Shown piece after piece: positions 25,475 to 36,535 of a DNA stretch of 64,000 bases. The stretch comes from Cercozoa sp. M6MM (Eukaryota > Endomyxa: Ascetosporea), in NCBI GenBank assembly GCA_040357565.1, contig JBDODJ010000014.1; one strand, written 5' to 3'. Both the position numbers and the translations under genes were made by a program. Positions within the stretch are counted from its first letter, which is position 1, and each line of letters begins with the position of its first letter. A model generated the notes under the pieces. The model was not told where the DNA came from. It ran no database searches and saw only the letters and a program-made list of their open reading frames with translations.

Positions 25475-28400
25475 GTAGCTTCGGCTACGCCGCTATGACG
25501 GCACCTGCGACGAACTGTACCTTCCTTACCCCCTTGCCTCTTTAGCCCTTACCCCTTACCCCTGTACCCTCCTGATCGCAGCGAGCACGACCGATGCTCT
25601 AGCGCAGAGTCGTTTTTCGGTACCCCCCTCCCCGTACGTATGAGGTGTGAAACGTGTGCACATGGACAGGGTGGCATGGTTCTGTTCCTGTTCCTGCACA
25701 TTGCCGTCATGGTGTGCGAGCGGTACCTTTTACCTCCCCCTGCCCCGACCCCTGCCCCTCTCCTTACTTCTCTTTCCCCTTACCCCGTACCCCGTACCCC
25801 GTAGATGGATCTTCCTGCGCAAGTCGCTGGTGGGCAAGACGCTACTGACGGTCTTGACTTTCGTGCTGTTCGCCTCGCTGAGTGTGCTGTCCTGGCCGGC
25901 GTAGGCTCTTCTATCTGTGTGTCCGCGCGGACGGGAACAGATACAATATTATCTGTGCAGTCGCTCGCGTCGACCGCTCTCGCAGAACGGAACCGCGCAG
26001 TTCTTCTTCTTCCTCAAGTTGCTCTACTGGTGGGTTTGCCCCCTCGTTACCCTCCCTTTTACCCCCCCCCCCCCCCTCAACCCACGCAGGACGGTGTCGC
26101 TGTGGCAGCTGCGTGACGGTTACGTTCTGTTCGATCCGCATCGGTAGTTCCCTTTACACCTTCAGTGGGCACGTGTGTGACCGAGTGTATCTGGGCAGCG
26201 ATCGTATCACGCGCGGCTTTTCGACGGTGCGCAATGTGGTGTTCATCGCGTACCGCGCGCTGCCCTTCGTGTTCGAGTTGCGCACTCTGCTGGTACACTT
26301 GGACTGCCTAGTTTCTAGGTGGCAGTAGGTAGTAAAGGCAGGTACTGAGGGGCAGGTGCTGAGAGTATGTCTGTGGTGTGACTGGACAGGACTGGGTGGC
26401 GATGGACACGACACTGGACCTGTGGGAGACCTTCAAGTTAGAGGACGTCTTCGCGTCGATCTACTCGTACACTCACTGACCACGTGGCCAACCAAGTGAG
26501 TGACCACCTGGGCAGGGTCAAGTGCGGTCTGCAGGGTCAAAATCCCGTCGACGACGAGCTGCCGCGCAAGCGGTACAGTTCCTTTGCCCCATTTACCTCC
26601 CTGACCCCATACCCCCCCCCCCCGGACAGAGGCCAGATCCAGACGCAGGTGACCAAGTACACCAACGGCGTGCTCGTGTTCGCCGCACTCATGACGCTGC
26701 TGCTTGGTAGACACGCACTACTGACCACTGGCCACGTGACCACCCACTCCATGTGACAATCGATGTGACCACTCGGTGTGCAGGCCCGCTACTGCTGTTC
26801 AGCACGGCGAACCCTGCGCAGCACGTGAACCCAGTACCCTCCTTTTATCTCATTACCCTCCTTTTACCCCTTACCCTCCTTTTACCCCTTACCCTCCTTT
26901 TACCCCTTCCCCTCCTTTTACCCCCCCCCCCCCTCCGACAGGTGCGAAGCGCGCGCCTGCAGGTTGACATCATCGATCTCAAGCAGTCCTCGCAGGTCGA
27001 GTTGCTGCGCATCTCGTCTGGTACAAACCAGCCTGTCTCCCTCTGTCCATATGGACGGAGTCTGTCCTGGCCCGTGTGTCCATTTGAACCGTTGCTGGTG
27101 TGTAGCCACTCTGATTCGCGAAGCCACGACGGCCGAGAGTTCGCTGCTAGGACGCTATGTACCTTCTTCCTATCTCACTTGACACGTGTCTTTTGTGTGT
27201 GTGACCGCTGGAGTGACCACTTTTGGCACGTGTGTGACCACTGGAGTGACCACTTGGCACGTGAGCAGCACTCGCTGAGTGGTGACAAGCCGGCCTCGAT
27301 TCAGCGCACGCAGCTCGTGCAGTCTGACGAGTCGCTTTGGACGGTGCCTTTTACCCCCCCCCCCCCCGTCCTCTTTACCCACCCCCCTCCATGTGACAGG
27401 TGGCACCGCCAGCACGTGCCGCACTGCTAAACGGTCTTCGAGGCGACGCTGGCGTAGGCTTGCCCCCCCCCCCCATCTTTGCCCTATTGTGTATACTCGC
27501 AGAACGGCATCGATGAGAGCAAGCCGCGACTGCGCTGGACGGTATTTTTCTACTCTTTTCGAGAAAGTAAGAGGGGTAAAATGGGGGGGGGGGGGAGATA
27601 TACATGCAACACAGCTGGCCTTCACGCGCGAGGAACCGGTCGGTTTCGAGACGGTGGACACGCAGGTCGAAATGACGCAGCCTCTGAGTGCCGCGCAGCG
27701 ACTTGCACTGGCCGACGTTATCGATCAGGCGCAGACACATGTACCCTCCCTCAGTCAGACAGTCAGTGACCACGTGTATCTCAGTTGGCACGTGTGCAAT
27801 CACTGTGTTTGTGTGAGTGACTGCAGGTGCAGGACACGCTGCTGCCTCTGCGCGACGGCAGCGACTGCGACGAGCGGACCGCCTTGCCGCCTGCTGGTAC
27901 CTTTGGTCACAGTGGGCACGTGCCAACTGACCCCCAGTTAGCACGTGCCAATGCCCTCACTGATACATACACTCGCAGGCTCGACGTCGGAGAGTGCGTG
28001 GCCGCTGTGGTTCCGACTGCCGGCACATGGCGAACCGTCGCTGCTGACTGCCGGTACACATTTGCACTTGGGTGAACACGTGTCTGTTGGTACCAAGAGA
28101 GACACGTGCGCGCAGGCACTCCGGTGCGGTGCCTACGACTGCGTCTGCAGACTGATGCTGTCGTACCCTCTTGTTCTTACAGGGGTTAAGATGGGGTAAT
28201 CAGATGGGGTCACTGTGGTCAGTCGCGTGGTGAGTATTGGACACTTGCGGATGCGTCGACCAGTACAGGCGTTAGTTTCCTGACGGTACCAGTGTGATCA
28301 ATAACTCTGACTGGGTGACCATCCCAAGTGAACACCTTCTGTAGGTGTCGAACGAGGTGCTGTCGTCGTCGCTGTTCGGACTGGCCAACCTCGACGTGAT

Positions 28401-28955
28401 CACGCTGTACGTCACCGTTGTTCTCACCGTTGGCCGCTTCCTGCGACAGATGGTGCGTTCACCCTACCTCTTACCCCCTCCCATCCCTTACCACTCTTGG
28501 TGTAGGTGGCGGAGAAGCTGCACCAGATCGTATACGAGGACGTCATGAATGCCGACTTTATCTTCCGTCTGTGCATGGGTTCCTTACATACATAGATATG
28601 ATATATTATATATATATATGTATATGTGTTAACTCTATGTGCACGGGCAGGCATCTACCTGGCACGCGCTCAACGCGAGTTCCTGCAAGAAGAGCACCAT
28701 TTCCGCATTCTGATTCGCATCTACCGCGACCCGACTCTGCTGCTGCTGCTCACGCGGCGTCGCGACGGCGCAGGTGCCTTACCCTCTTGATATCTCATAT
28801 CTAAACATCCAATGTATCTATATATATTTATATTAGCAGAAGAAGACACGCGCTTCGACGACGCCGACAGCGCCTCGTCGACGGCTGTGCTGTCGACGAG
28901 TGCTGCCGCCTCGGCCCAACAGCATGACGAGGACTCCAAGAGCGACGACGAATGA
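11619..28955 (+). CDS. Piezo mechanosensitive cation channel with ankyrin and PAS-like insertions
   Basis: A single gene of about 17 kb with dozens of small exons, most encoding hydrophobic helices. Piezo channels are trimeric, very large membrane proteins opened by membrane tension. The diagnostic regions appear in family order. TPFEYPWHAW (about 19742-19771) with the following REWLLLDGY matches the conserved Piezo 'YPW' region before a membrane repeat. The anchor and outer-helix region spans 25075-26450: DVKPGRDWYTALFLIELCAA, then ALPFVFELRTLLDWVAMDTT. The cap-preceding helix KYTNGVLVFAALMTLLLG is at 26655-26725, then beta-rich cap sequence. The pore helix and C-terminal domain are at 28345-28770: GLANLDVITLYVTVVLTVGR, EKLHQIVYEDVMNADFIFRL, EEHHFRILIRIYRDP. 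It ends in an acidic Ser-rich tail at TGA 28953-28955. Start ATG 11619 (MSGIVTFATDVV) is the best fit but unproved. Unusual inserts (ankyrin at 14960-15290, PAS-like at 22120-22340) are entered separately. Confidence 0.93.
13755..13783 (+). repeat. Poly-C and (AC)n in Piezo intron
   Basis: A short C run continues into an AC dinucleotide run, within an intron that also carries TTACCCCC blocks. Confidence 0.8.
14505..14604. other. Assembly gap of 100 N in Piezo intron
   Basis: 100 N flanked by a poly-C run on the left and TTTACCCC repeats on the right, so the gap is inside a pyrimidine-rich intron. The exons on both sides (ending LEKLGLEQR, resuming PLAFLHECVVWLPL) appear undamaged. Confidence 0.95.
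14960..15291 (+). other. Ankyrin-repeat segment inside the Piezo gene
   Basis: One exon reads LALLDGDSHRVAVFLQRRAD, then TPSGDTALHLALRRRRRACV, DLLVKAAEQ, and after a loop SDGDTAMTLALRLGFHAVAR. The T-A-L-H-L-A core, the following helix and the second G-D-T-A-M-T-L-A copy are textbook ankyrin repeats, about three in all counting the degenerate first copy. The exon lies between membrane-helix exons (LHECVVWLPLLIVALHL upstream, AWNHAQKLVLLLLFFAAMD downstream) in the same strand and phase chain, so it should be a cytoplasmic loop of the channel. Ankyrin repeats normally bind proteins. I know of no described Piezo with them, but have not searched. Confidence 0.75.
17944..18108 (+). repeat. Coding minisatellite, Ser-Asp-Gly-Thr repeats in a Piezo loop
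   Basis: An in-frame repeat of AGTGACGGT-type units gives TDPSDGTTDPSDGTTDLSDG followed by SDGASD-type copies, between a membrane helix (VVPMFVAVLLVMRW) and a basic segment (RFLRRVRRRVARVLQL). It is open in the same frame as both flanks. A second similar acidic stretch, SDSDTASSGSDSDTVSDTVD, is at about 18957-19016. Confidence 0.7.
22123..22337 (+). other. PAS-like segment inside the Piezo gene
   Basis: Two spliced exons give EEYEHWSDKAAHVDVDADGR, then IVACNDKFA and, after the intron, KMVGVTGEAVAYALHRL. This matches the start of a PAS sensor domain: a strand with D-x-D-G-x-I, then N-x-x-F, then the G-x-x-x-E-x-V helix. The splice phase (GCC A | AG ATG) keeps the frame. The next exons (ARKVLLRNMPLTELLPLF; SVKVFLQLRSLQ) could be the later strands. 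It sits between Piezo membrane regions on the same strand. PAS domains bind small ligands or cofactors, or mediate dimerisation. The fold is plausible but not proven. Confidence 0.5.
22331..22518 (+). repeat. (TG)n microsatellite with TC/TGC variants in Piezo intron
   Basis: Nearly 190 nt of TGTG with scattered CTG and CG changes, directly after the splice donor of the PAS-like exon. Long open frames here on both strands are artefacts of the dinucleotide repeat. Confidence 0.95.
24810..24934 (+). repeat. (TG)n microsatellite with 10-N gap in Piezo intron
   Basis: TG run with N at 24859-24868, between the exons ending DDADLRK and starting ESKRSLWRRLFPRQLRENF. Confidence 0.95.
25152..25294 (+). 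repeat. (TGTGTC)n / (TG)n microsatellite with 10-N gap in Piezo intron
   Basis: Hexamer TGTGTC array with N at 25215-25224, between the exons encoding DVKPGRDW and YTALFLIEL. Another pure TG run of about 66 nt follows at 25408-25473 in the next intron. Confidence 0.95.
25408..25473 (+). repeat. (TG)n microsatellite in Piezo intron
   Basis: Pure TG dinucleotide run between two exons of the anchor region of the channel. Confidence 0.95.
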
Positions 28956-29093
28956 AGCGCAACCGAACGGCATCGGAACTAAACTGTGCTCGCGCTCGCG
29001 CTCGGTCAGTTTGCTTCAGTTGAATTACCTCCGCTCTTTTCTGTAGTAGTTTAATCAGCCCTTCCTAAACTGCTGCGTTCCGTCTGTTCAGAT

Positions 29094-30770
29094 TTTGATC
29101 AAGCTGTATCGGGTGCAACGTCAATGTGTTAAGCTGGCTCAGGTTGAACTCCGATCAATCGTTCGCGCGTGCCCGCTTGAAGATGCTCAGATCGGAGCAA
29201 CTCAGATCTTGATTGCGCTCCTTGGAAGTCGTGGGAAGCTCAACTCCGATAGTGCTCTACAATGCTGGTACAATGCTGGTGGTAGGCGCCATTGAGCGTT
29301 GGCTGAAGTTGGCGCAGATGGTTGTGACCAATGCGATGGCCGATTGTTCTGGAGTGCTTGCTGGTCGGGAACAGGTGGGCAGACGGGGATGATTGCGGGG
29401 ATGATTGCGTCTCACGTGCGAGTCGTGACACAAAAACGTTGCAACGATGCTGATGATTCACGATCGGGCGATCTCCAGTTCTCTGACAGGCGCTTCGTGC
29501 AATTGCCGCTGCGTCTGGCCTGGTCTGTGCAGGAGCTCCGCCTGCATTCGTGGATCGGTATTCGACCCAACAAGTTCGACTTCATTCCAGTTTTCTGAGC
29601 TCGTGCGTGCGGCAGTGATGCAGAAGGATGATATAACTCTGTCGCGGCTACCTCCATCGGTACGAAATATCGGTATTGACGCCTAGCGCTTCATTCTCTC
29701 GTTTCCGACTCTTCCTTTTAGCAGGACTTGCTCGCTGTCGCTAGTGTCGACTGGTAACTTCTTTAGTGTGTCACTCGGCTCCCAAATTGCTTTGAACTCA
29801 AGTGTTTATTTTACTTAGGGAGGCAGAATCGAGGCGGATTTGCGTCGACCAGCTGCCTGACTTGCTCTCGTCCTCTGACACCGGCGCGAGGAGGATACCT
29901 CCTCCTCGGCCCAGGGTGCTGGGTGACCATGAGCATACCAGCCGGCTCGTCCAAGGACAGAGTGGTCAGCGAAGCCCATGTGCTGCGCAGCAAAACACCA
30001 ACGCGGACCTCGTGCAGCTACGCAAGCTGACAACGCGCGAGCGCGACGAACTCAAGTACTGTGGCCGACTATCATCACCTCAGTGCGTCGGCTGTAGAAA
30101 TATCTCGATTTATGCTTAGTTGATTGATTTGATTCGCTGTATTGGGTGCCTTTTGTTTAGGTTCGCCGGCACCTTGGCTGAGTCGTCCTCGCACTTGCCG
30201 GAGAGGGTGCTAAATCGGTTGCGTGTTTGGTACTGTCCTGCGGTACGTTGTCCCACTGATCTTTTGAGTCAAATCAACCAACTGATCTTTTGAGCTGCCG
30301 ATAATGTTTGCGTCCTGTAGCTGCAGAGGTACTACTTTGACTGCGAATGCGAAAAGCGTCGATGCTCGCGAAATCGCTGTGCCATTGTGGTAAGCTGTTT
30401 CAGGCATGTGCGTGTGACCGTGTGTCTGTGTCACCTGGTCGACTGTGCAAAGGCCCACGCGTGTCGACATGATCGTGGCGATGAGTGCCTCACCTGCAAA
30501 GAGTGCTCGAAGACGTTTCCTTCCATCAAGGTAGGTCTGTGTTCCGTCTTTCTTCCCAAGGACACGCAATCAGAGTTGTGTTCTTGGCAGGCACTGAACG
30601 CGCACTGCAAAAGACACGTCAATGAGCGTCGTCGCCAAGTCGAGCACGGAGCGATCGAGCACTCTGACGAAACAGCTTACTTGCCTGAGCGTAAACACTG
30701 CTTAAACCTCTGCTGCGGTTGTGTGTTTATAAGAATTTCCGGAGTCTTCGTGACTACTGCACTTTTGTAG
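29094..30770 (+). CDS. C2H2 zinc-finger protein
   Basis: Several exons on the plus strand with one clear classical zinc finger made across a splice junction: CKECSKTFPSIK ends at about 30530, and the next exon begins ALNAHCKRHVNERRR. This gives C-x2-C-x12-H-x4-H with the usual hydrophobic F and L between. Just upstream is a second Cys/His-rich stretch, YYFDCECEKRRCSRNRCAIV and AHACRHDRGDECLTC, possibly another metal site. Earlier exons (29094-30110) are not recognised. Such fingers bind DNA, RNA or protein; nuclear function is inferred. The last exon runs to TAG 30768-30770. The start is unresolved: a Met codon overlaps the stop of the Piezo gene (ATGA at 28952) but its phase does not join simply to the next exon. 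Confidence 0.6.
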
Positions 30771-31235
30771 CCACCGACTGTCTGCCAAGCTTGCATACCT
30801 AATTTCCGTCTTAACCGTCACCTTTTCTGTCTTGGTATCTCTGGATCTGTGGCTTTCAACATTTTTGTCTTGGGTGTGATGTGTGAACTGCGTGCCTTCA
30901 GTTCAGTTTCGAGTTGTTTCGTGCCCGGCTGAAGTTCACTTTGATTGCATCGTAGCCGTCTGAGTGATCGGATCGACTCGACGTAGTTGCACGGCACATT
31001 GCACGTGCATTTTGTGTTTGTTTGTTTCCCATGTCAAATATCGTAGAGCGAGCAATATGCTGAGAAGAAACAATAACAGTTGCCATTTACGAGCCGAAGG
31101 AGATCGGCCAGAGAGGGCAAATGACTCGAAACGAAACGCGAGGAAAGGTTTGAGCGAGAACAAAAAAAAACTACAGCTAGCACCTATGCCGTAACAGCGT
31201 GGCGGTCGGTACATGGATGAGCCTGCCGGAGAAGT
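30771..31235. other. Intergenic region between convergent genes
   Basis: Nothing recognisable is seen. It should hold the 3' UTRs of the zinc-finger gene (+) and the nucleoside diphosphate kinase gene (-). Confidence 0.5.
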
Positions 31236-32375
31236 CTACTCGTAGATCCACTGGGCAGTGCAGAGACCGTAGTCGCAGACCTCGTCCTCCTTGAACCAGA
31301 ACTCGAGCTCCTTCTTAGCAGAGTCGACACTGTCCGAGCCGTGGATGACTGCAGCACAGACACCCAGTAAAATCACAAGCCATTCAACACAAAGCAGCAA
31401 AAAAACAGGGCAGGGCAAGCTCACTGTTGCGGCCGAGGTCGAGCGCAAAGTCGCCGCGGATGGAGCCGATCGGCGAGGCGAGCGGGTTGGTCTCACCGAG
31501 CAGCTTGCGGCCGGTCTTGATGACGTTCTTGCCCTCGAAGCACATGCACACGATCGGGCCCGACGAGAAGTACTTGGTGAGGCCGGCGAAGAAGGGCTTA
31601 TCGGACAGGTCCGAGTAGTGCTGCTGAGCCATCTCGAGCGTCGGCTGCACCATCTTGAGGCCGACGAGCTTGTAGCCCTTCTTCTCAAAGCGAGCGATGA
31701 TCTCGCCAACCAGCTGTCGCTGCACGCCTGTTATCAGCACACACACACGCACATACATCAACAGTGCCTTCCTCACAGAGTATCAGCAACACATACCATC
31801 CGGCTTGATGGCGATGAAGGTGCGCTCGGCGTTCGTGCCCGCGACACCAGCCAGCGGCACCTCTGAAGCATTTCGGGGTTAGTAGTAACAACGACATACG
31901 ACAAACAACAGATGGGGTACCCGCGGCCTCAACGACGCCCGACGACACGTTGAGGTTCGGCTTGGTGACGTTGAGGATCTTGTCGTACAGCTCGCGCTCG
32001 CCCTTGAGCGACTCCCACTGCTGCTCGGCATCCCAGATGTGCTTCGGCTTCAGGTTCTCGCGGTCCATCAGCTGCGACACCAGCGTGCCGGCGATGTGGA
32101 ACGGCAGGTACAGCGCCACGAAGCCGAAGATCGTGAACGCTGTGCGAGCACAAAAAAAAACAAAATTACATCGCGATCAGAGAACATTTCATAAAAAAGC
32201 CAGCGCGAACACAAAAAGCTAAACGGATCGGAGAAACGCAACAGGCATGTCAGCACCCGAGTGGACCACACTGACATCCCTGCAGCGTCTCTGCAAAAGA
32301 AAAGTTGCACGCAGCGAAGAGGAGCGGCGGTGACTTACGCCGGCGGGTGATGCGGTTGAGCTCAACAATGGGCAT
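31236..32375 (-). CDS. Nucleoside diphosphate kinase with N-terminal membrane anchor
   Basis: Transfers the gamma phosphate from NTPs to NDPs through a phospho-histidine. Four or five exons on the minus strand. Exon 1 (32339-32375) encodes [12 protein letters not shown] and joins exon 2 (from 32139) in frame to a hydrophobic helix, [20 protein letters not shown], then a 50-residue spacer. The kinase domain begins [10 protein letters not shown] (about 31815), the usual first strand and Lys. It continues [54 protein letters not shown] and, in the last exon, [17 protein letters not shown], which carries the catalytic His. The stop is at 31236-31238. The catalytic domain is full length with all key residues. 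The membrane segment is not part of the core enzyme, so this form is likely tethered to a membrane, possibly of the ER or an organelle (inference). Confidence 0.95.
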
Positions 32376-32541
32376 GACTGTGAATACTCTCGTGCTGGGC
32401 AACACTGTCGAGCGGTGCGCTTGTAGGCCTCAGTTACTTTATATTTGGTCGTTTTGTACAGCTTTGGACACTATATGCAGCTTTTCCAAAAAAGCTGCAG
32501 CCTGTGGGGCGACATCACGTGCCCAAGCGTGTGAACACGAT
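32376..32541. promoter_or_regulatory. Short divergent promoter region
   Basis: Only 166 nt separate the start codon of the nucleoside diphosphate kinase gene (-) from the proposed start of the Ost3/6-like gene (+). Both 5' UTRs and promoters must fit here, unless the + gene has upstream exons overlapping its neighbour. No TATA box or named element is evident; ACTTTATATTTGG at about 32435 is the only AT-rich spot. Confidence 0.4.
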
Positions 32542-33224
32542 ATGGATTTTCTTTTGGACAGCGAGGCGAGTCGGAAACTGCTTGCAGAGCTTCGATCGGA
32601 TGCCAGGAGGTGTGCTGACCAACAAGTCGGTCCAGAGATTCTTCTGTTCATTGTTTGATCGTGTTGGACAGGATAAACTGGACAACACTCGGCAAGAACG
32701 TTGGCATTCTCCTGTTCTGTCTGCTCGTGCACCGAGTGGCATTCGTGGTCGTTCTGGCAGTAGCGGTGATTAGGCACTTTGAGGCCATCCGGCGGCACCC
32801 GTGGACACGCGTCGCTCTGTTCCTTGCCGTTGCCGCACTCTACAGTTTCCTCATCTCGGGTGGCATGTACTCCATCATTCGAAAGTCGCCTGCCCTTCAC
32901 CGCGATCGCTATGGGGTAGGAACCCTCTCTGTCTATGTGTGTGTCGAACACTGCCATCATGATATTACTTGGACATAGCGCACCAGCTGGCTCGCACCGT
33001 CCGCACGCGATCAGACCAGCACAGAGGCGCGAGCATTGTCCATGTTGGTGGCTGCTTTGGTGACCTCGCTGCTGGCTCTCTTCTCGAGTCGGCGCGGCGG
33101 CCTGCTGGCATCGCTCGGAGTGCCGGCCGTGGTGCCACTCGCCTCCGTGCTGATCCTGTCGGCGCAGCTCGTGATGACCTACACTCGCAAGCAGCAGCTG
33201 TACCACTACGGCCTGCTTTGGTGA
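32542..33224 (+). CDS. Ost3/Ost6-like oligosaccharyltransferase membrane subunit, no thioredoxin domain seen
   Basis: A small protein with four predicted membrane helices. The start ATG 32542 (MDFLLDSEASRKLLAEL) joins across an intron (donor after GCCAGGAG) to RINWTTLGKNVGILLFCLL. Then VAFVVVLAVAVIRHFEAI and the segment WTRVALFLAVAALYSFLISG, GMYSIIRKSP resemble the 'SGGM(M)xNxIR-x-P' loop of Ost3/Ost6 and OSTC, subunits that tune N-glycosylation in the ER. Two further helices follow (MLVAALVTSLLALF; VVPLASVLILSAQLVMTYTR), ending at TGA 33222-33224. In Ost3/6 a lumenal thioredoxin domain precedes the helices. It is absent here and there is no room for it before the divergent neighbour, so OSTC-type membership is the alternative. 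Confidence 0.5.
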
Positions 33225-33361
33225 TTTACTTAACGAACTGAATTAATTGTTGAACTGTACTACACACAGTACTGTACAGTAATGCTCTGCCATGAGTCCG
33301 ACCCGCCCTATCTAGCGTACAGAACCCCCAGCAATAATGATTGGGCCAGGTCGGACAATGG

Positions 33362-34753
33362 CTAAAGCTCGTCGTGCACGACAACAGCTGCGCGATTCGG
33401 AAGCAGTGACAGCAAGAACTCGATGAGACGCCATAGTTGCCCTCGGAACACTGCAGACACACACGTGCAGGTTTTTTGGAAACATTAAACAAACTAAAGT
33501 ACCTCGACGCAGAACGACAGAAAAGCAGCACATGGCAAAGAAGCCAAATGCCAGGAACACCTGTACACAGTTGAGTTGAAGCACCTCTCCATGCGTGACA
33601 CTGTTTTGCTCTGCAGAGTGCTACCAAAGCAGCGTCGGTGAGTCGTCTTCGGTGCAGCTTGTTCACCTTTTTTTGTCCTCGTCGGAGCGAGGTCTGGCCT
33701 TGCTTGAACTCGGCCGCTGCTTGCGACATGGTCCGCGTCGAGTCGCCTACCGGTACACACACACACACACCACACACGTCATACTGCCCCTTCGGACGTA
33801 GACGATGCGAGTCTACCCAGTGCAGAGGCGGCATCGTGCGACGCGCGAATCTGCTCGTTCATCATGCGCGACACTCTGCGCCAGACGAAACACGAGACAA
33901 AATTAAAATACTCGAGTCAATGCAAATACCACAAAAAGAAATTGACAGGCAAACGAGACAAGAAAGTACAAGAAATCAGAAAAATACAGAAAATACAGAA
34001 ATACAAAAAAAAAACAAATGAATACAAGAAATACAGATGAATACAAGAAAATACAAGAAACTACACGAAACACAAGAAAATACAAGAAATCACAAGAAAC
34101 TCAGGAAGATACAAGAAAATTGAGACCTGCGCATGGAAATCGTCAGTTCGCGCGACCGCTGCGCCGCGCGTTTCGCCGAAAAGTTCGCCGTTTTTTCTGC
34201 CGTCTTCGCCGACGAGTCGGAGCCGCCGCGACCGCCGCGCAGCAGTTCCGCGCGGACGTCAGACCGTACATGCGCTTCGTCCGCGCGGTGGTGTCGCCGG
34301 CGGCGCTCTTGCTCCGCGCGGAAGCGTTGTTGCAACCGTTTCACTAACGCCGTTTGCTGTGCAGTCTGTCGTTTCAGACTGCGTTGCATGAGGGGGTAAG
34401 AGGGTGTAAGGGGCAAAATGGGCAAGAGGGGAATAAAAGGGAACAGAGGGGGCGAAGGGGAATAAAAGAGCTCCAGGATACTCCACAAGCTTCTGCTGTT
34501 CGATTTCGCCGGTCGAGAGTTCGTATGCAGCGTCCGCGCGGACGTGCAGCTGCTGCGCACGCTCGGCAAGTGCTCGCAGCAGTGGCGCCAATCGACGCAG
34601 CGAAGAACTGCGGTCGCGTATGTGATCATCCGCGCGGACCTGCTGGCCCAGTGAGTGGTCACTCAGCGCGTCCAACTGCGTGTGGGCACGTGACACATCT
34701 CCCACGAGCTCGGCCAAGTCCCTAAACAGCGACTTGGCATCTAAACCTGCCAT
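33362..34753 (-). CDS. Sec20-like SNARE, tail-anchored
   Basis: Minus strand, start ATG 34753 (MAGLDAKSLFRDLAELVGDV), with a long helical N-terminal exon of heptad type followed by a basic coiled coil (LVKRLQQRFRAEQERRRRHH). The C-terminal exons give MMNEQIRASHDAASALGRLA, STSEGQYD and TMSQAAAEFKQGQTSLRRGQ: a SNARE heptad region with the central Gln-type layer. A single membrane helix (FLAFGFFAMCCFSVVLRR) and a short tail follow, to TAG 33362-33364. The S-(R)-x-M-x-E-Q-I/V-x-A-S-H-D pattern resembles Sec20/BNIP1, the Qb-SNARE for Golgi-to-ER retrograde fusion. Bos1/membrin-type is an alternative. A long A-rich intron lies between the two halves. The coding sequence of the basic coil contains four of the window's TCCGCGCGGA palindromes. 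Confidence 0.6.
33898..34118 (-). repeat. A-rich minisatellite, AATACAAGA-type units
   Basis: About 220 nt of imperfect repeats of ATACAAGAA (plus-strand reading) with period about 10-11 nt, within an intron of the SNARE gene. On the transcribed strand it is U-rich (TCTTGTATT units), so it may act as a long polypyrimidine region. No protein is encoded. Confidence 0.75.
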
Positions 34754-34925
34754 GGACTCGCTCAATTGCAGTTTGTGACACTTGTGCACACAAGTGCGCC
34801 TCTAAGTTCGCTTGTCAACTGGCGATAGCTGGCGCTAAATAATTCTGTATCAAAAACTTCATACTGTACAGGCTATGCATTATCCTGTCAAGGCCGAGCA
34901 GCGACATACTCTCTTCGATGCCAAG

Positions 34926-36325
<1,400 letters not shown>

Positions 36326-36535
36326 ACCTCATTTCAAGGAATGCGACACTGACTTGTACTGTACGGCGGACCGGTAAACTTCACAAGCAACGTGAGTTTA
36401 CTGATCATTTGTTCTTCGATCGGTCCAGTTTGTCCATCCAGGACCAACGACAATCATGTTAAGGGTGCGACAAGGAATTATGTGCGAGAGACTCGGCAAA
36501 GCAATTAGTAGTTTAGGACAGTGCCGAGGCAGGAC

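Noticed and set aside
28952-29010. Start codon of the zinc-finger gene overlapping the Piezo stop (ATGA)
   Set aside because: The short frame MKRNRTASELN cannot be joined in phase to the exon at 29094 with any donor seen, and overlapping genes of this type are unusual with introns.
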